Of a DNA stretch of 8,334 nucleotides, positions 1 through 5,805 are shown piece after piece. The stretch comes from JAUWMV01 sp964562425 (lineage in GTDB: Bacteria; UBP14; UBA6098; B30-G16), in NCBI GenBank assembly GCA_964562425.1, contig CAZLTJ010000086.1, positions 1-8,334 of the forward strand, in the 5' to 3' direction. Each line of letters opens with the position of its first letter. Within the stretch, counting starts at the first letter, position 1. Below the pieces are notes generated by a model. The model was not told where the DNA came from. It saw only the letters and a list, made by a program, of their open reading frames with translations, and ran no database searches. The position numbers were made by a program, and so were the translations under genes.

Positions 1-951
1 CTTGAAAAATATCATATATGTCCATTATTGTTTTTATTAAGCAAGAGTATAGGTGAACCAGAACCTGAAAAAATTACTTTAGAAACAAACTGGAGAATAA
101 TAGGAACTGCAATTCATGATGCATTAAAAGACTTTTTAAGTAAACGATTCATGAAAATCTTCAAAGAGGAACCATTTGGAAAAGGAATTAAATCTCATCG
201 TAACAGATTACACGCAAAAGAATTAACACCGTTTTCTTTGATACAATTTATCAATAAATTTAAACTAAATAACCCTGAGATTTTCAATGGTTTTGCAGAG
301 CAATTCTTTGGACATTATGAAGAATTACATGATTTAATTTATGAATTAAAAAAAACTATTTTCGAGAATTTTGAATTAGTTTGGAAATCTGAGCCTTCTT
401 TGTTGATTAATAAAGCAAGGTTCCTCTCGATGTTTACTAAAAAACAACTTAATGATATTCTTGAAAGTATTACTAACACTACAAAAGATGATGTTTGGTT
501 CCCCATAGGATTCGAAGTACCAATTCAAGAAAGGCGTGAAATCGATGGGCATAAAATCCTAATAAAAGGACGAATCGATCGAGTGGATTTGTCCATCAGA
601 AATGGTTTACCTTATCTATGCATTATCGACTATAAAAGTTCTGATATGAATTCTGTATATGAATTTCAGCTTAACGCATATGGTGCGATACTATCAAGAG
701 CAGGATTTGAAATTGATAATCTATCTTGTATATACAACCTAATTAGAGATGAGAAGGTTGGTCAAAAAGAATTTAAGTTTAATTATGAGTCAGCTTTTGA
801 TCCGCAAAACAAACAAAAAAGTATCGACGGAATACTATTCTCAATATGGGATTGCATGTTCGATCCTTTGGAAAATAGGAATTGTAAAAGCTGTATTTAC
901 GAAAAACATTGCTCACAGTCTAATTATGATAAATCTAAGCAATTCGATTAA
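1..951 (+). CDS. PD-(D/E)XK nuclease domain protein with C-terminal Fe-S cysteine cluster (RecB/Cas4-like), 5'-partial
   Basis: The frame is open from base 1, so the gene starts outside the window; a TTG at 28 is unlikely to be the true start because conserved sequence lies upstream of it. Numbered from the first codon in the window, the RecB/Cas4-type nuclease motifs occur in order: Cys7 in YxxCP, GTAIH with His39, Glu172, GRIDRVD with Asp193, IDYKSS with Asp210 and Lys212, and QLNAY with Gln223 and Tyr227. At the end, Cys295, Cys298 and Cys304 (CxxCx5C) together with Cys7 form the four-cysteine 4Fe-4S staple known from AddB and Cas4. The family cuts DNA in repair or recombination, often as the last domain of a UvrD/AddA-like helicase. 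A long insert (about residues 50-155) separates the His motif from the catalytic core. Whether a helicase domain precedes it cannot be seen. The stop is TAA. The gene is convergent with the downstream membrane-protein gene. Confidence 0.85.
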   Translation, partial: LEKYHICPLLFLLSKSIGEPEPEKITLETNWRIIGTAIHDALKDFLSKRFMKIFKEEPFGKGIKSHRNRLHAKELTPFSLIQFINKFKLNNPEIFNGFAEQFFGHYEELHDLIYELKKTIFENFELVWKSEPSLLINKARFLSMFTKKQLNDILESITNTTKDDVWFPIGFEVPIQERREIDGHKILIKGRIDRVDLSIRNGLPYLCIIDYKSSDMNSVYEFQLNAYGAILSRAGFEIDNLSCIYNLIRDEKVGQKEFKFNYESAFDPQNKQKSIDGILFSIWDCMFDPLENRNCKSCIYEKHCSQSNYDKSKQFD

Positions 952-994
952 TTTGTGATGTTAATTCTGAAATAGAAATTTAAAAATTGGGAAA
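952..994. other. Short convergent intergenic gap
   Basis: These 43 AT-rich bases separate the ends of the nuclease gene and the membrane-protein gene. I see only a weak AAATTT/AAATT self-complementarity and no convincing terminator. Transcripts from the two sides probably overlap here. Confidence 0.4.
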
Positions 995-1534
995 TTATTT
1001 AGAAACCTTTGTTGATGATTGAACGAGAACTCCTATAACCGTCAAGAGTATGATGTATAAATACACACGGGTCGGTTGTTGGAAAGACAATTCCAAGGGT
1101 GGAATAAGCAAAATCCCCGATGTCATCATAACAGCCCCTAAGAGCGATGTTGCCACAGTAACAATGACGTTTTTCAGAAAAAACGCAAGTGCTATACCCA
1201 TAAGAGCTAATACAACACCTAGAACTTTCATTGGAATATCAGGAACCCAACTGAATAGAATTGTAGCAAGAGACCATCCACCAAATCCACCAAGAACAAT
1301 CAGAGCAATCCAGCTTGCTATACTAAAAAGAAACGAACCGACAATTCCCCCGATAACCACATAGAGAATTGATAAAATAATCGATGGACAAATTGAAATT
1401 GCAATAACAAGCCCCAACAACGCACCTAATAAAAAACCAAGCAGAGGAATTGCTTTAAAAAAAAGTCTTCTCCCTGCAAAAAGGATCACAATTCCAAACA
1501 AAATTGCAAGGACTCTATAAAAAATATTTTCCAT
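995..1534 (-). CDS. Multi-pass membrane protein, DUF4203/TMEM198-like
   Basis: This 179-residue protein is almost entirely hydrophobic. I count about seven membrane helices, at roughly residues 5-20, 28-47, 51-72, 74-95, 102-119, 121-145 and 156-172. They are rich in Gly and Ala, with a basic patch (GRRLFFK) after the first helix. The early G-R-R-L-F-K segment and a repeated G-x-x-x-G helix pattern resemble the DUF4203 (TMEM198/TM7SF3) family, whose bacterial role is unknown. It would sit in the inner membrane. The ATG lies 15 nt after the stop of the phosphodiesterase gene, so it is probably the last gene of the three-gene minus-strand operon starting at 2158. No clear ribosome binding site is visible; the spacer is mostly an A9 run. 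The family assignment rests on general pattern only; the membrane topology is firm. Confidence 0.75.
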   Translation of the reverse strand: MENIFYRVLAILFGIVILFAGRRLFFKAIPLLGFLLGALLGLVIAISICPSIILSILYVVIGGIVGSFLFSIASWIALIVLGGFGGWSLATILFSWVPDIPMKVLGVVLALMGIALAFFLKNVIVTVATSLLGAVMMTSGILLIPPLELSFQQPTRVYLYIILLTVIGVLVQSSTKVSK

Positions 1535-1549
1535 TTAATTTTTTTTTAC

Positions 1550-2059
1550 TTACGTAGGATTAATTTCTATAAGATTCCACTTAATATTCCGATTTTCAAT
1601 CTCAATAATACCCCATGTTCCTTTCTTGGAAAAGATATTTCCTGAAATAGCACCCGGATTTATCATCCTAACATTGTCGACAACAACATCCGAAGGTCTA
1701 TGAGAATGCCCAAAGAATATAACATCAAAATTATAGTTCGGATAGGTTTCGGAGAGTCTTCGAAGGACTTTTTTACTCAAAGTGATAGGCGATCCCCATC
1801 CATGGTGCAAACCAATCCTAACATCCTCAATCTCAAATTTAAGAGTTTCGGGAAGAATATGGATAACCTCAGCATCATCCATGTTGCCATAAACACCACG
1901 AAAGTTCCCAAAACCCTTAAGAATATTAACAGTATTTAAATCGACATAATCACCACAGTGAATTATACCATCGAGATGACTAATTTTCCTAAGGACTTTG
2001 GATGGAAATTTATAAATTCTCTGACCAACATGGCTGTCAGAAAGTACAGCCAGTTTCAC
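1550..2059 (-). CDS. YfcE/MJ0936-type metallophosphoesterase (phosphodiesterase)
   Basis: This 169-residue protein has the full calcineurin-like metal-binding set of the YfcE family: Asp8 and His10 in SDSH, Asp37 in CGDY, Asn59 in GNMDD, His86 in HHG, and His118/His120 in GHSH, followed by NPGA (134-137). Family members bind two metal ions, often manganese, and hydrolyse phosphodiesters such as artificial bis-pNPP; the natural substrate is generally unknown. The length is typical of the family. The start is GTG at 2059, only 6 nt after the stop of the 30-residue ribosomal mini-gene. Its GAGG ribosome binding site lies inside the end of that gene, so translation is probably coupled. It is followed by the DUF4203-like membrane gene. 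The enzyme class is secure, the physiological role is not. Confidence 0.9.
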   Translation of the reverse strand: MKLAVLSDSHVGQRIYKFPSKVLRKISHLDGIIHCGDYVDLNTVNILKGFGNFRGVYGNMDDAEVIHILPETLKFEIEDVRIGLHHGWGSPITLSKKVLRRLSETYPNYNFDVIFFGHSHRPSDVVVDNVRMINPGAISGNIFSKKGTWGIIEIENRNIKWNLIEINPT

Positions 2060-2065
2060 TGCAGA

Positions 2066-2158
2066 TTACCTCTTCTTTTTATGTCTATCTCTTTTTTTAC
2101 GCTTCTTGAACTTATGTCTCTTAACTTTTCGAAGCTTTCTCTTCCTGCCACAGGGCAT
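2066..2158 (-). CDS. AURKAIP1/COX24 domain small ribosomal protein (30 aa)
   Basis: This tiny gene encodes a protein beginning MPCGRKRKLRK and ending HKKKR. Of its 30 residues, 20 are Lys or Arg and two more are His. The pattern MPxGRKRK...RHKxKKR...RHKKK matches the AURKAIP1/COX24 family, the bacterial relatives of mitochondrial ribosomal protein mS38. Such peptides bind rRNA in the small subunit; a related mini-protein (bS22) is known in mycobacterial ribosomes. The start is well supported: GGTGG lies 5 nt before the ATG at 2158, and a possible promoter is placed about 40 nt further upstream. It is the first gene of an apparent operon with the phosphodiesterase, whose GTG follows its TAA after 6 nt. 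Normal gene callers often miss it because of its size. The family match is from recognised sequence pattern. Confidence 0.85.
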   Translation of the reverse strand: MPCGRKRKLRKVKRHKFKKRKKRDRHKKKR

Positions 2159-2163
2159 TAAAA

Positions 2164-2168
2164 CCACC
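2164..2168 (-). promoter_or_regulatory. Ribosome binding site of the 30-aa gene
   Basis: On the minus strand AAAGGTGG ends 5 nt before the ATG at 2158, a good near-match to the Shine-Dalgarno core. It supports translation of this very short reading frame. Confidence 0.55.
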
Positions 2169-2202
2169 TTTACTTTTTACTTTTTCCTTCAAATCGGACA
2201 CA

Positions 2203-2231
2203 AGAATAAAGATTTTATTATATTTACGCAA
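2203..2231 (-). promoter_or_regulatory. Possible sigma-70-like promoter for the ribosomal mini-gene operon
   Basis: On the minus strand TTGCGT (2231-2226) and TATTCT (2208-2203) are separated by 17 nt. This would start transcription near 2196 and give a leader of about 38 nt before the ATG at 2158. The surrounding DNA is very AT-rich, so chance matches are likely. Confidence 0.3.
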
Positions 2232-2318
2232 GTTTTTTCTATATGATTTGTACTGATAAATCTGAATTTTGAAATATTACACTTATACATACTAATAATC
2301 GTAAGTCACAAAGATATT

Positions 2319-2346
2319 TGCATTTTATGAAGCTTCATAAAAAGCA
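2319..2346. repeat. 28-bp palindrome overlapping the yraN stop codon
   Basis: TTTTATGAAGCTTCATAAAA (2323-2342) is a perfect 20-bp palindrome. After one A/A mismatch it continues for three more pairs (TGC...GCA), giving 13 of 14 paired positions per arm. It spans the last six codons and the TAA of yraN and runs a few bases past it. In RNA it would fold as a hairpin with a minimal AGCT loop. No U-run follows on the minus strand, so it is not a classical terminator. It could be an mRNA 3'-end stabiliser, a weak terminator or a protein-binding site. Confidence 0.6.
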
Positions 2347-2705
2347 TTAACAAAATGGTCAATTTTTTTATTCTTAAAATCCACAGTTATAACATCGAAA
2401 CGAACAGGAACATCATGAATATTATTCTCAAATAAATATTTCTTTGCGGTTGAAATCAGATGAGACTGTTTTTTTTCATCAACCCATTCAGCAGGATGTC
2501 CAAAAGCTCCTGATCTAGCAGACTTGACCTCCACAAAAACTATTGTATCATTATCCTTTGCTATAATATCTATTTCCCCGCTTCTAAATCGGAAATTTTG
2601 CATAATAATAGAAAAACCTTTCTTCTCAAGGAATTCTGCAGCAACCATTTCACCTTTATGTCCAAGAGATTGCCTATGTGAAAATATTCGATTATCCATT
2701 TTCAT
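2325..2705 (-). CDS. yraN: YraN family (UPF0102) nuclease-like protein
   Basis: This 126-residue protein matches the UPF0102/YraN family in length and motifs. After a G-x-x-G-E start (residues 15-19) come Glu24, GEIDIIAKD with Asp46, and VFVEVK with Glu59 and Lys61. This E-D-ExK arrangement resembles the Holliday-junction resolvase branch of the PD-(D/E)XK nucleases. The family marks FG.PAEWV, a Lys-rich helix and RFDVI (102-106) follow as expected. Family members are widespread and often sit near rnhB or ribosomal genes, but their function is not firmly established. Here it follows lipA by 39 nt on the same strand and is probably co-transcribed with it. The start is ATG at 2705 (a second in-frame ATG lies two codons later); no clear ribosome binding site is seen. 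Its stop lies inside the 28-bp palindrome. Confidence 0.9.
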   Translation of the reverse strand: MKMDNRIFSHRQSLGHKGEMVAAEFLEKKGFSIIMQNFRFRSGEIDIIAKDNDTIVFVEVKSARSGAFGHPAEWVDEKKQSHLISTAKKYLFENNIHDVPVRFDVITVDFKNKKIDHFVNAFYEAS

Positions 2706-2744
2706 TACTGTTGATTTTTAGTCAATGCTCTTTAATTACAATTT

Positions 2745-3614
2745 TTAATTCGATATTGTGATTTTCTGCCAGATATCTTTAGCCATAAAAGAGCTCCTTA
2801 CAAGCGGTCCTGAAAATACTTTAATGAATTGGAGATTTTTCTCACCGAAATTTTCATATTCCTTAAATTTGGTTGGAGTAACATATCTTTCGACTGGAAG
2901 ATGATTAGAACTGGGTTGAAGATATTGACCAATAGTAAGGATTTGCACACCAGAAGCTTTAAGGTCTCTCATTAGTTCGAAAATCTCCTCATCAATCTCA
3001 CCAAGACCAACCATAAAACCAGATTTAATTATTGAATCGTATTTCCTTGAAACATATTTAAGCACATTAAGCGAACGTGAATAATCAGCCTGTGGTCTTA
3101 CTTTGGAATAAAGCCTTGAAACTGTTTCAATATTGTGATTAAAAACATCAGGATTCGTTTTGAGAACTGTGTCCAAGGCTTTATAATTGCCTTTAAAGTC
3201 CGGCGTGAGTATCTCAATCCGTATACCTGGGATTTCATTTCGGAGTTCGATAACAACTTCTGCAAAAACAAATGCTCCTCCATCTGGAAGGTCATCACGT
3301 GTTACAGATGTAATAACCACATATGAAAGGTTTAAATCTCGGACCGCTTCAGCAATTTTGTGGGATTCATTCGGATCTAGGGATTTCGGTGCACCAGAAA
3401 AAACAGCACAAAATTTGCATGATCTGGTACAGACATCACCCATTATTAAAAAAGTAGCCTGACCATTAGCATAACAACTGTTTCTGTTAGGGCATTTAGC
3501 TTCTAGGCAAACAGTATTTAGACCATATTTTTCTAAGGTCTTAATTACATTACCCAGTTCTGAAGAGGAAAGCAGTTTCCTCTTGAGCCATTCCGGCTTT
3601 CGTAATATCTTCAT
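2745..3614 (-). CDS. lipA: Lipoyl synthase LipA
   Basis: LipA is a radical SAM enzyme that inserts two sulfurs into octanoyl groups on the lipoyl domains of 2-oxoacid dehydrogenases and the glycine cleavage H-protein. In the 289-residue version three signatures are visible: the auxiliary-cluster motif Cys36-x4-Cys41-x5-Cys47, the SAM-cluster motif Cys62-x3-Cys66-x2-Cys69, and the C-terminal RSSF (273-276), the variant of RSSY whose Ser binds the auxiliary cluster. TSVTRDDLPDGG and FNHNIETV are also typical. An upstream in-frame TTG at 3623 would add three residues. The ATG at 3614 is preferred because it fits the family's short RKPEWLK start and because the TTG falls inside a likely -10 box. 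No lipB or lplA is in view. The gene is divergent from thiL and followed by yraN. Confidence 0.95.
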   Translation of the reverse strand: MKILRKPEWLKRKLLSSSELGNVIKTLEKYGLNTVCLEAKCPNRNSCYANGQATFLIMGDVCTRSCKFCAVFSGAPKSLDPNESHKIAEAVRDLNLSYVVITSVTRDDLPDGGAFVFAEVVIELRNEIPGIRIEILTPDFKGNYKALDTVLKTNPDVFNHNIETVSRLYSKVRPQADYSRSLNVLKYVSRKYDSIIKSGFMVGLGEIDEEIFELMRDLKASGVQILTIGQYLQPSSNHLPVERYVTPTKFKEYENFGEKNLQFIKVFSGPLVRSSFMAKDIWQKITISN

Positions 3615-3620
3615 ATCGAA

Positions 3621-3650
3621 CAAATAGATTGCAATTAACTAATATGTCAA
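3621..3650 (-). promoter_or_regulatory. Likely lipA promoter, predicting a leaderless mRNA
   Basis: On the minus strand a perfect TTGACA (3650-3645) is followed after 18 nt by TATTTG (3626-3621). Normal spacing puts the transcription start at or next to 3614, the A of the lipA ATG. There is no Shine-Dalgarno sequence before that ATG, which agrees with leaderless translation. The prediction rests on consensus matching only. Confidence 0.45.
3640..3645 (+). promoter_or_regulatory. Possible -10 box of thiL
   Basis: TAATAT lies 12 nt before the thiL ATG and would give a leader of about 5 nt. A matching -35 is poor (CGAACA-like, inside the start of lipA). The box abuts the lipA -35 at 3645, so the two promoters would compete. 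Confidence 0.3.
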
Positions 3651-3656
3651 TAACAA

Positions 3657-4613
3657 ATGGAATTTGAAATAATAAATGCAATTCGAAAACGCTATCCTCG
3701 ATACATCGGGGATGACTGTGCTGTATTAGATTGTGCAAATGAAAAACTGCTTCTAACAACGGATGAAGTTGTAGAATCGATACATTTTAACTTCAAATAT
3801 TTTTCGCTAGAGGATATAGGCTATAAAGCTGCCTCGTCCGCAACCTCTGATATAGCTGCTATGGGTGGAAAAGTTCGAGGCATACTTGTATCTCTCTCAA
3901 TTCCTGTGGATACAAATAAAACTGAAATAATGCGTCTTTTTGATGGTATTGAACTTTTTTGTCAACCACCATCCATAGAAATCCTTGGAGGTAATATAAC
4001 GAATAGTGAACAAGGCTTGCACATTGTTATAACAGCAATAGGTTCGGTAATAAAACCAATATTTCGAAGTGGAGCTCTTGAAGGTGATGAAATCTGGGTT
4101 ACCGGAGCATTGGGTGGATCACTTGCTGGACTATCAGTCCTGAAGAATCCATCTTTAGGTATCGAGCTAACTAAACTGGAATATGATTTAATAACTATAC
4201 GTCACAGAAAGCCTACATCGAGGCTACTTGCAGGAGAAATGCTGGGTTCTCTCAGTGTTCACTCCCTTATAGACATTTCGGACGGTTTTCAGGCTGATCT
4301 TAATCACATATTGGATGATTCAAAAGTCGGAGCAGAAATTAAGTTGGAAAAGCTTCTCCTTTTCCCGGGAGTTGAAAAAATTTCCAATTCACTTAAAATT
4401 TCACCTTATATATTTGCTGCAACAAGCGGTGAGGAATACGAGCTTATTTTCACAGCAAAAGCCGGACAAGGTAAGGAAATTGCAAAAAAACTTCTAAATG
4501 AATTAGACATTCCAGTTACAATGATGGGATATGTAACTTCTGATCAAAGTAAAACAAGTCTCTTTGGTGAGTTAATCGATCCTAAAGAATTGGCAGGATG
4601 GGAACACATTTAG
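3657..4613 (+). CDS. thiL: Thiamine-monophosphate kinase ThiL
   Basis: ThiL phosphorylates thiamine monophosphate to thiamine diphosphate with ATP, the last step of the pathway. The 318 residues carry the AIR-synthase-like fold motifs in order: IGDDCAVL (17-24), TTDEVVESIHF (34-44), SATSDIAAMGG (61-71), GGNIT (111-115, the Mg/ATP-binding segment), GDEIWVTGALGGSLAGL (143-159), IDISDGF (205-211) and SGEEYELIF (257-265), ending in GWEHI. Two motif positions differ mildly from the commonest form (Asp to Asn in GGDT, GGED to SGEE); both look conservative. The start is fixed to ATG 3657 because an in-frame TAA lies at 3651-3653. The N-terminus is therefore shorter than in E. coli. No TPP riboswitch fits in the 42-nt gap to lipA, and no other thi gene is present. 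The stop is TAG. Confidence 0.95.
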   Translation: MEFEIINAIRKRYPRYIGDDCAVLDCANEKLLLTTDEVVESIHFNFKYFSLEDIGYKAASSATSDIAAMGGKVRGILVSLSIPVDTNKTEIMRLFDGIELFCQPPSIEILGGNITNSEQGLHIVITAIGSVIKPIFRSGALEGDEIWVTGALGGSLAGLSVLKNPSLGIELTKLEYDLITIRHRKPTSRLLAGEMLGSLSVHSLIDISDGFQADLNHILDDSKVGAEIKLEKLLLFPGVEKISNSLKISPYIFAATSGEEYELIFTAKAGQGKEIAKKLLNELDIPVTMMGYVTSDQSKTSLFGELIDPKELAGWEHI

Positions 4614-4668
4614 ATTAAAAAGGTTTTACAATATTTAAATTAAAGTTTTTATCTCCTTAAAAAAATCA

Positions 4669-4692
4669 AGAGGATGTAAATTTTCATCCTTT
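4669..4692. terminator. Bidirectional hairpin terminator between thiL and the 309-aa gene
   Basis: AGAGGATG (4669-4676) pairs with CATCCTTT (4685-4692) over 8 bp including one G-U, with an 8-nt loop. On the minus strand the stem is followed within a few bases by a run of seven T (4665-4659), a good Rho-independent tail for the 309-residue gene. On the plus strand the tail is only moderately U-rich, so termination of thiL would be weaker. Confidence 0.55.
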
Positions 4693-4694
4693 CT

Positions 4695-5624
4695 CTAGCG
4701 CTTTTCAAGCAAACTTTTTATCCTATTAACTAATTCCGGGGACATAATATTGCGGATCGATGATAAATCCGCTACAGCTAAAGAAGAAATAATGGATTTA
4801 ATGGGGTCATTTTCTTTCTCTAAAACAACTCTGGATAATTCTCGAGATAATGCACTCATGCATTTTTGGAAAAGCTCATCACATTGGGCTTTCTTTTCGT
4901 GAAAAACCGAATGCACTCTTGTGTGAACAAAGGTTCGTTCGCATTCAGGACAAATAAAATTCTCAATAATCTCATCTCTGGACAATTTATGCTCACATGG
5001 GCACCACTCAGTTAAATAAGCATTTATCTCATTCGATAAAGTATCGGTGCAAAAAGGTTGCATAGGCTTAATCTCAGAAAACTTCAAAACTATATCTTGT
5101 TTTTCCTTTAATTCGTCTAAATCAGGCTGAATTTTCATCAATTCTGAATTGTGTTTTTCATGAAACGCAAGATACTCTGTAGTATAGTTGTCAAGAAGCA
5201 TTTCAAATCGATACAAATATTCTGTAATTCGATGCGGTAGAATAAATAGTGATTCTTTAGCTAAATCCTTTAGAGTTTTTGAGATAAACATCAACTTAAT
5301 ATTTCCAGGCGGAAGAATCCCTTCCCTAAGTAATTTAGCTGTTTTAAGCAACATTTCCTTTGATTTTATTAAATTATTCCATCCATCAATTAAAAAGCTT
5401 AATTCAGTTAGCATAGAGACCAGCTGTAACTCAGTTGGAGACTGAGTGTAAAATCTATCCACAGTTTCAAAGGATTTTATATACGCAATTCGTTTTAACC
5501 AAAATTGTATTCTTTCCGGAAGGTTGTAACCAAAACTGTAGGCAATCTCTTTCAATTCTGCTTCAAGTTTATCTGGTAAACAAGTCATAATATTGTTTAT
5601 CGGATTGTGAAGTAGATTATCCAT
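4695..5624 (-). CDS. Stand-alone helical protein with CxC...CxxC zinc ribbon (unassigned)
   Basis: I do not recognise this 309-residue protein as a characterised family. It has no signal peptide or membrane segment. Residues 1-205 look mainly helical, with a charged stretch at about 150-185 that could be coiled coil. Cys208, Cys210, Cys225 and Cys228 (CPC-x14-CPEC), with His212 beside them, form a probable zinc ribbon. Another helical region follows, ending in an I-x-S-L...MSPELVNRIKSLLE tail. The order of YLAFHEKH helix, Leu-rich helix, C-terminal zinc ribbon and final helical tail resembles, from memory, the end of large DUF6079/BREX-type P-loop ATPases, but no Walker motif is present here. 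The start is secure: GGAGG lies 7 nt before the ATG at 5624. The gene has its own upstream region and is convergent with thiL. The stop is TAG. Confidence 0.85.
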   Translation of the reverse strand: MDNLLHNPINNIMTCLPDKLEAELKEIAYSFGYNLPERIQFWLKRIAYIKSFETVDRFYTQSPTELQLVSMLTELSFLIDGWNNLIKSKEMLLKTAKLLREGILPPGNIKLMFISKTLKDLAKESLFILPHRITEYLYRFEMLLDNYTTEYLAFHEKHNSELMKIQPDLDELKEKQDIVLKFSEIKPMQPFCTDTLSNEINAYLTEWCPCEHKLSRDEIIENFICPECERTFVHTRVHSVFHEKKAQCDELFQKCMSALSRELSRVVLEKENDPIKSIISSLAVADLSSIRNIMSPELVNRIKSLLEKR

Positions 5625-5628
5625 TTGG

Positions 5629-5642
5629 TTTCCTCCACTCCT
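5629..5642 (-). promoter_or_regulatory. Strong ribosome binding site of the 309-aa gene
   Basis: On the minus strand AGGAGTGGAGGAAACCAA precedes the ATG at 5624. GGAGG with a 7-nt spacer is close to ideal and fixes the start. Confidence 0.7.
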
Positions 5643-5688
5643 ATTTGACAGAAATAGATTTATTAACCGTATCGACTACTGAATAATA

Positions 5689-5739
5689 ACTTATATTATT
5701 TATTATTCATTTTATATTTTAATAAATAATAAAGTAAGT
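5689..5739. repeat. AT-only inverted repeat upstream of the 309-aa gene
   Basis: TATTATTTATT (5694-5704) pairs perfectly with 5721-5731. After a 3-nt bulge (5732-5734) a further 5 bp pair (ACTTA 5689-5693 with TAAGT 5735-5739). The loop is 16 nt. It overlaps the proposed promoter of the 309-residue gene and lies between that gene and the end of ispG. It could be an operator, but in DNA this AT-rich chance is a serious alternative. Confidence 0.4.
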
Positions 5740-5753
5740 TTTTCAAATTTCAA
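5726..5753 (-). promoter_or_regulatory. Possible promoter of the 309-aa gene
   Basis: TTGAAA (5753-5748) and TATTAT (5731-5726) on the minus strand are separated by 16 nt, in the 181-nt gap after ispG. The leader would be about 95 nt. The whole gap is AT-rich, so other placements are possible; a second TTGAAA lies at 5746-5741. Confidence 0.35.
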
Positions 5754-5805
5754 AAGTGATTAAATTAAAGAATAAAAAACTTTAACTAATCTTAAAAAAA
5801 TTACG

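Noticed and set aside
1050..1364. Plus-strand open frame of 104 codons across the membrane-protein gene
   Set aside because: It is antisense to a well-supported hydrophobic gene, has no ribosome binding site and no family-like motifs.
1539..1547. T9 (A9 on the coding strand) run before the membrane-protein start as a phase-variation switch
   Set aside because: The run is outside the reading frame and of ordinary length for this AT-rich DNA; there is no sign of frame switching.
3615..3656. TPP riboswitch ahead of thiL
   Set aside because: The gap to lipA is only 42 nt, too short for the roughly 100-nt riboswitch, and the conserved CUGAGA core is not seen.
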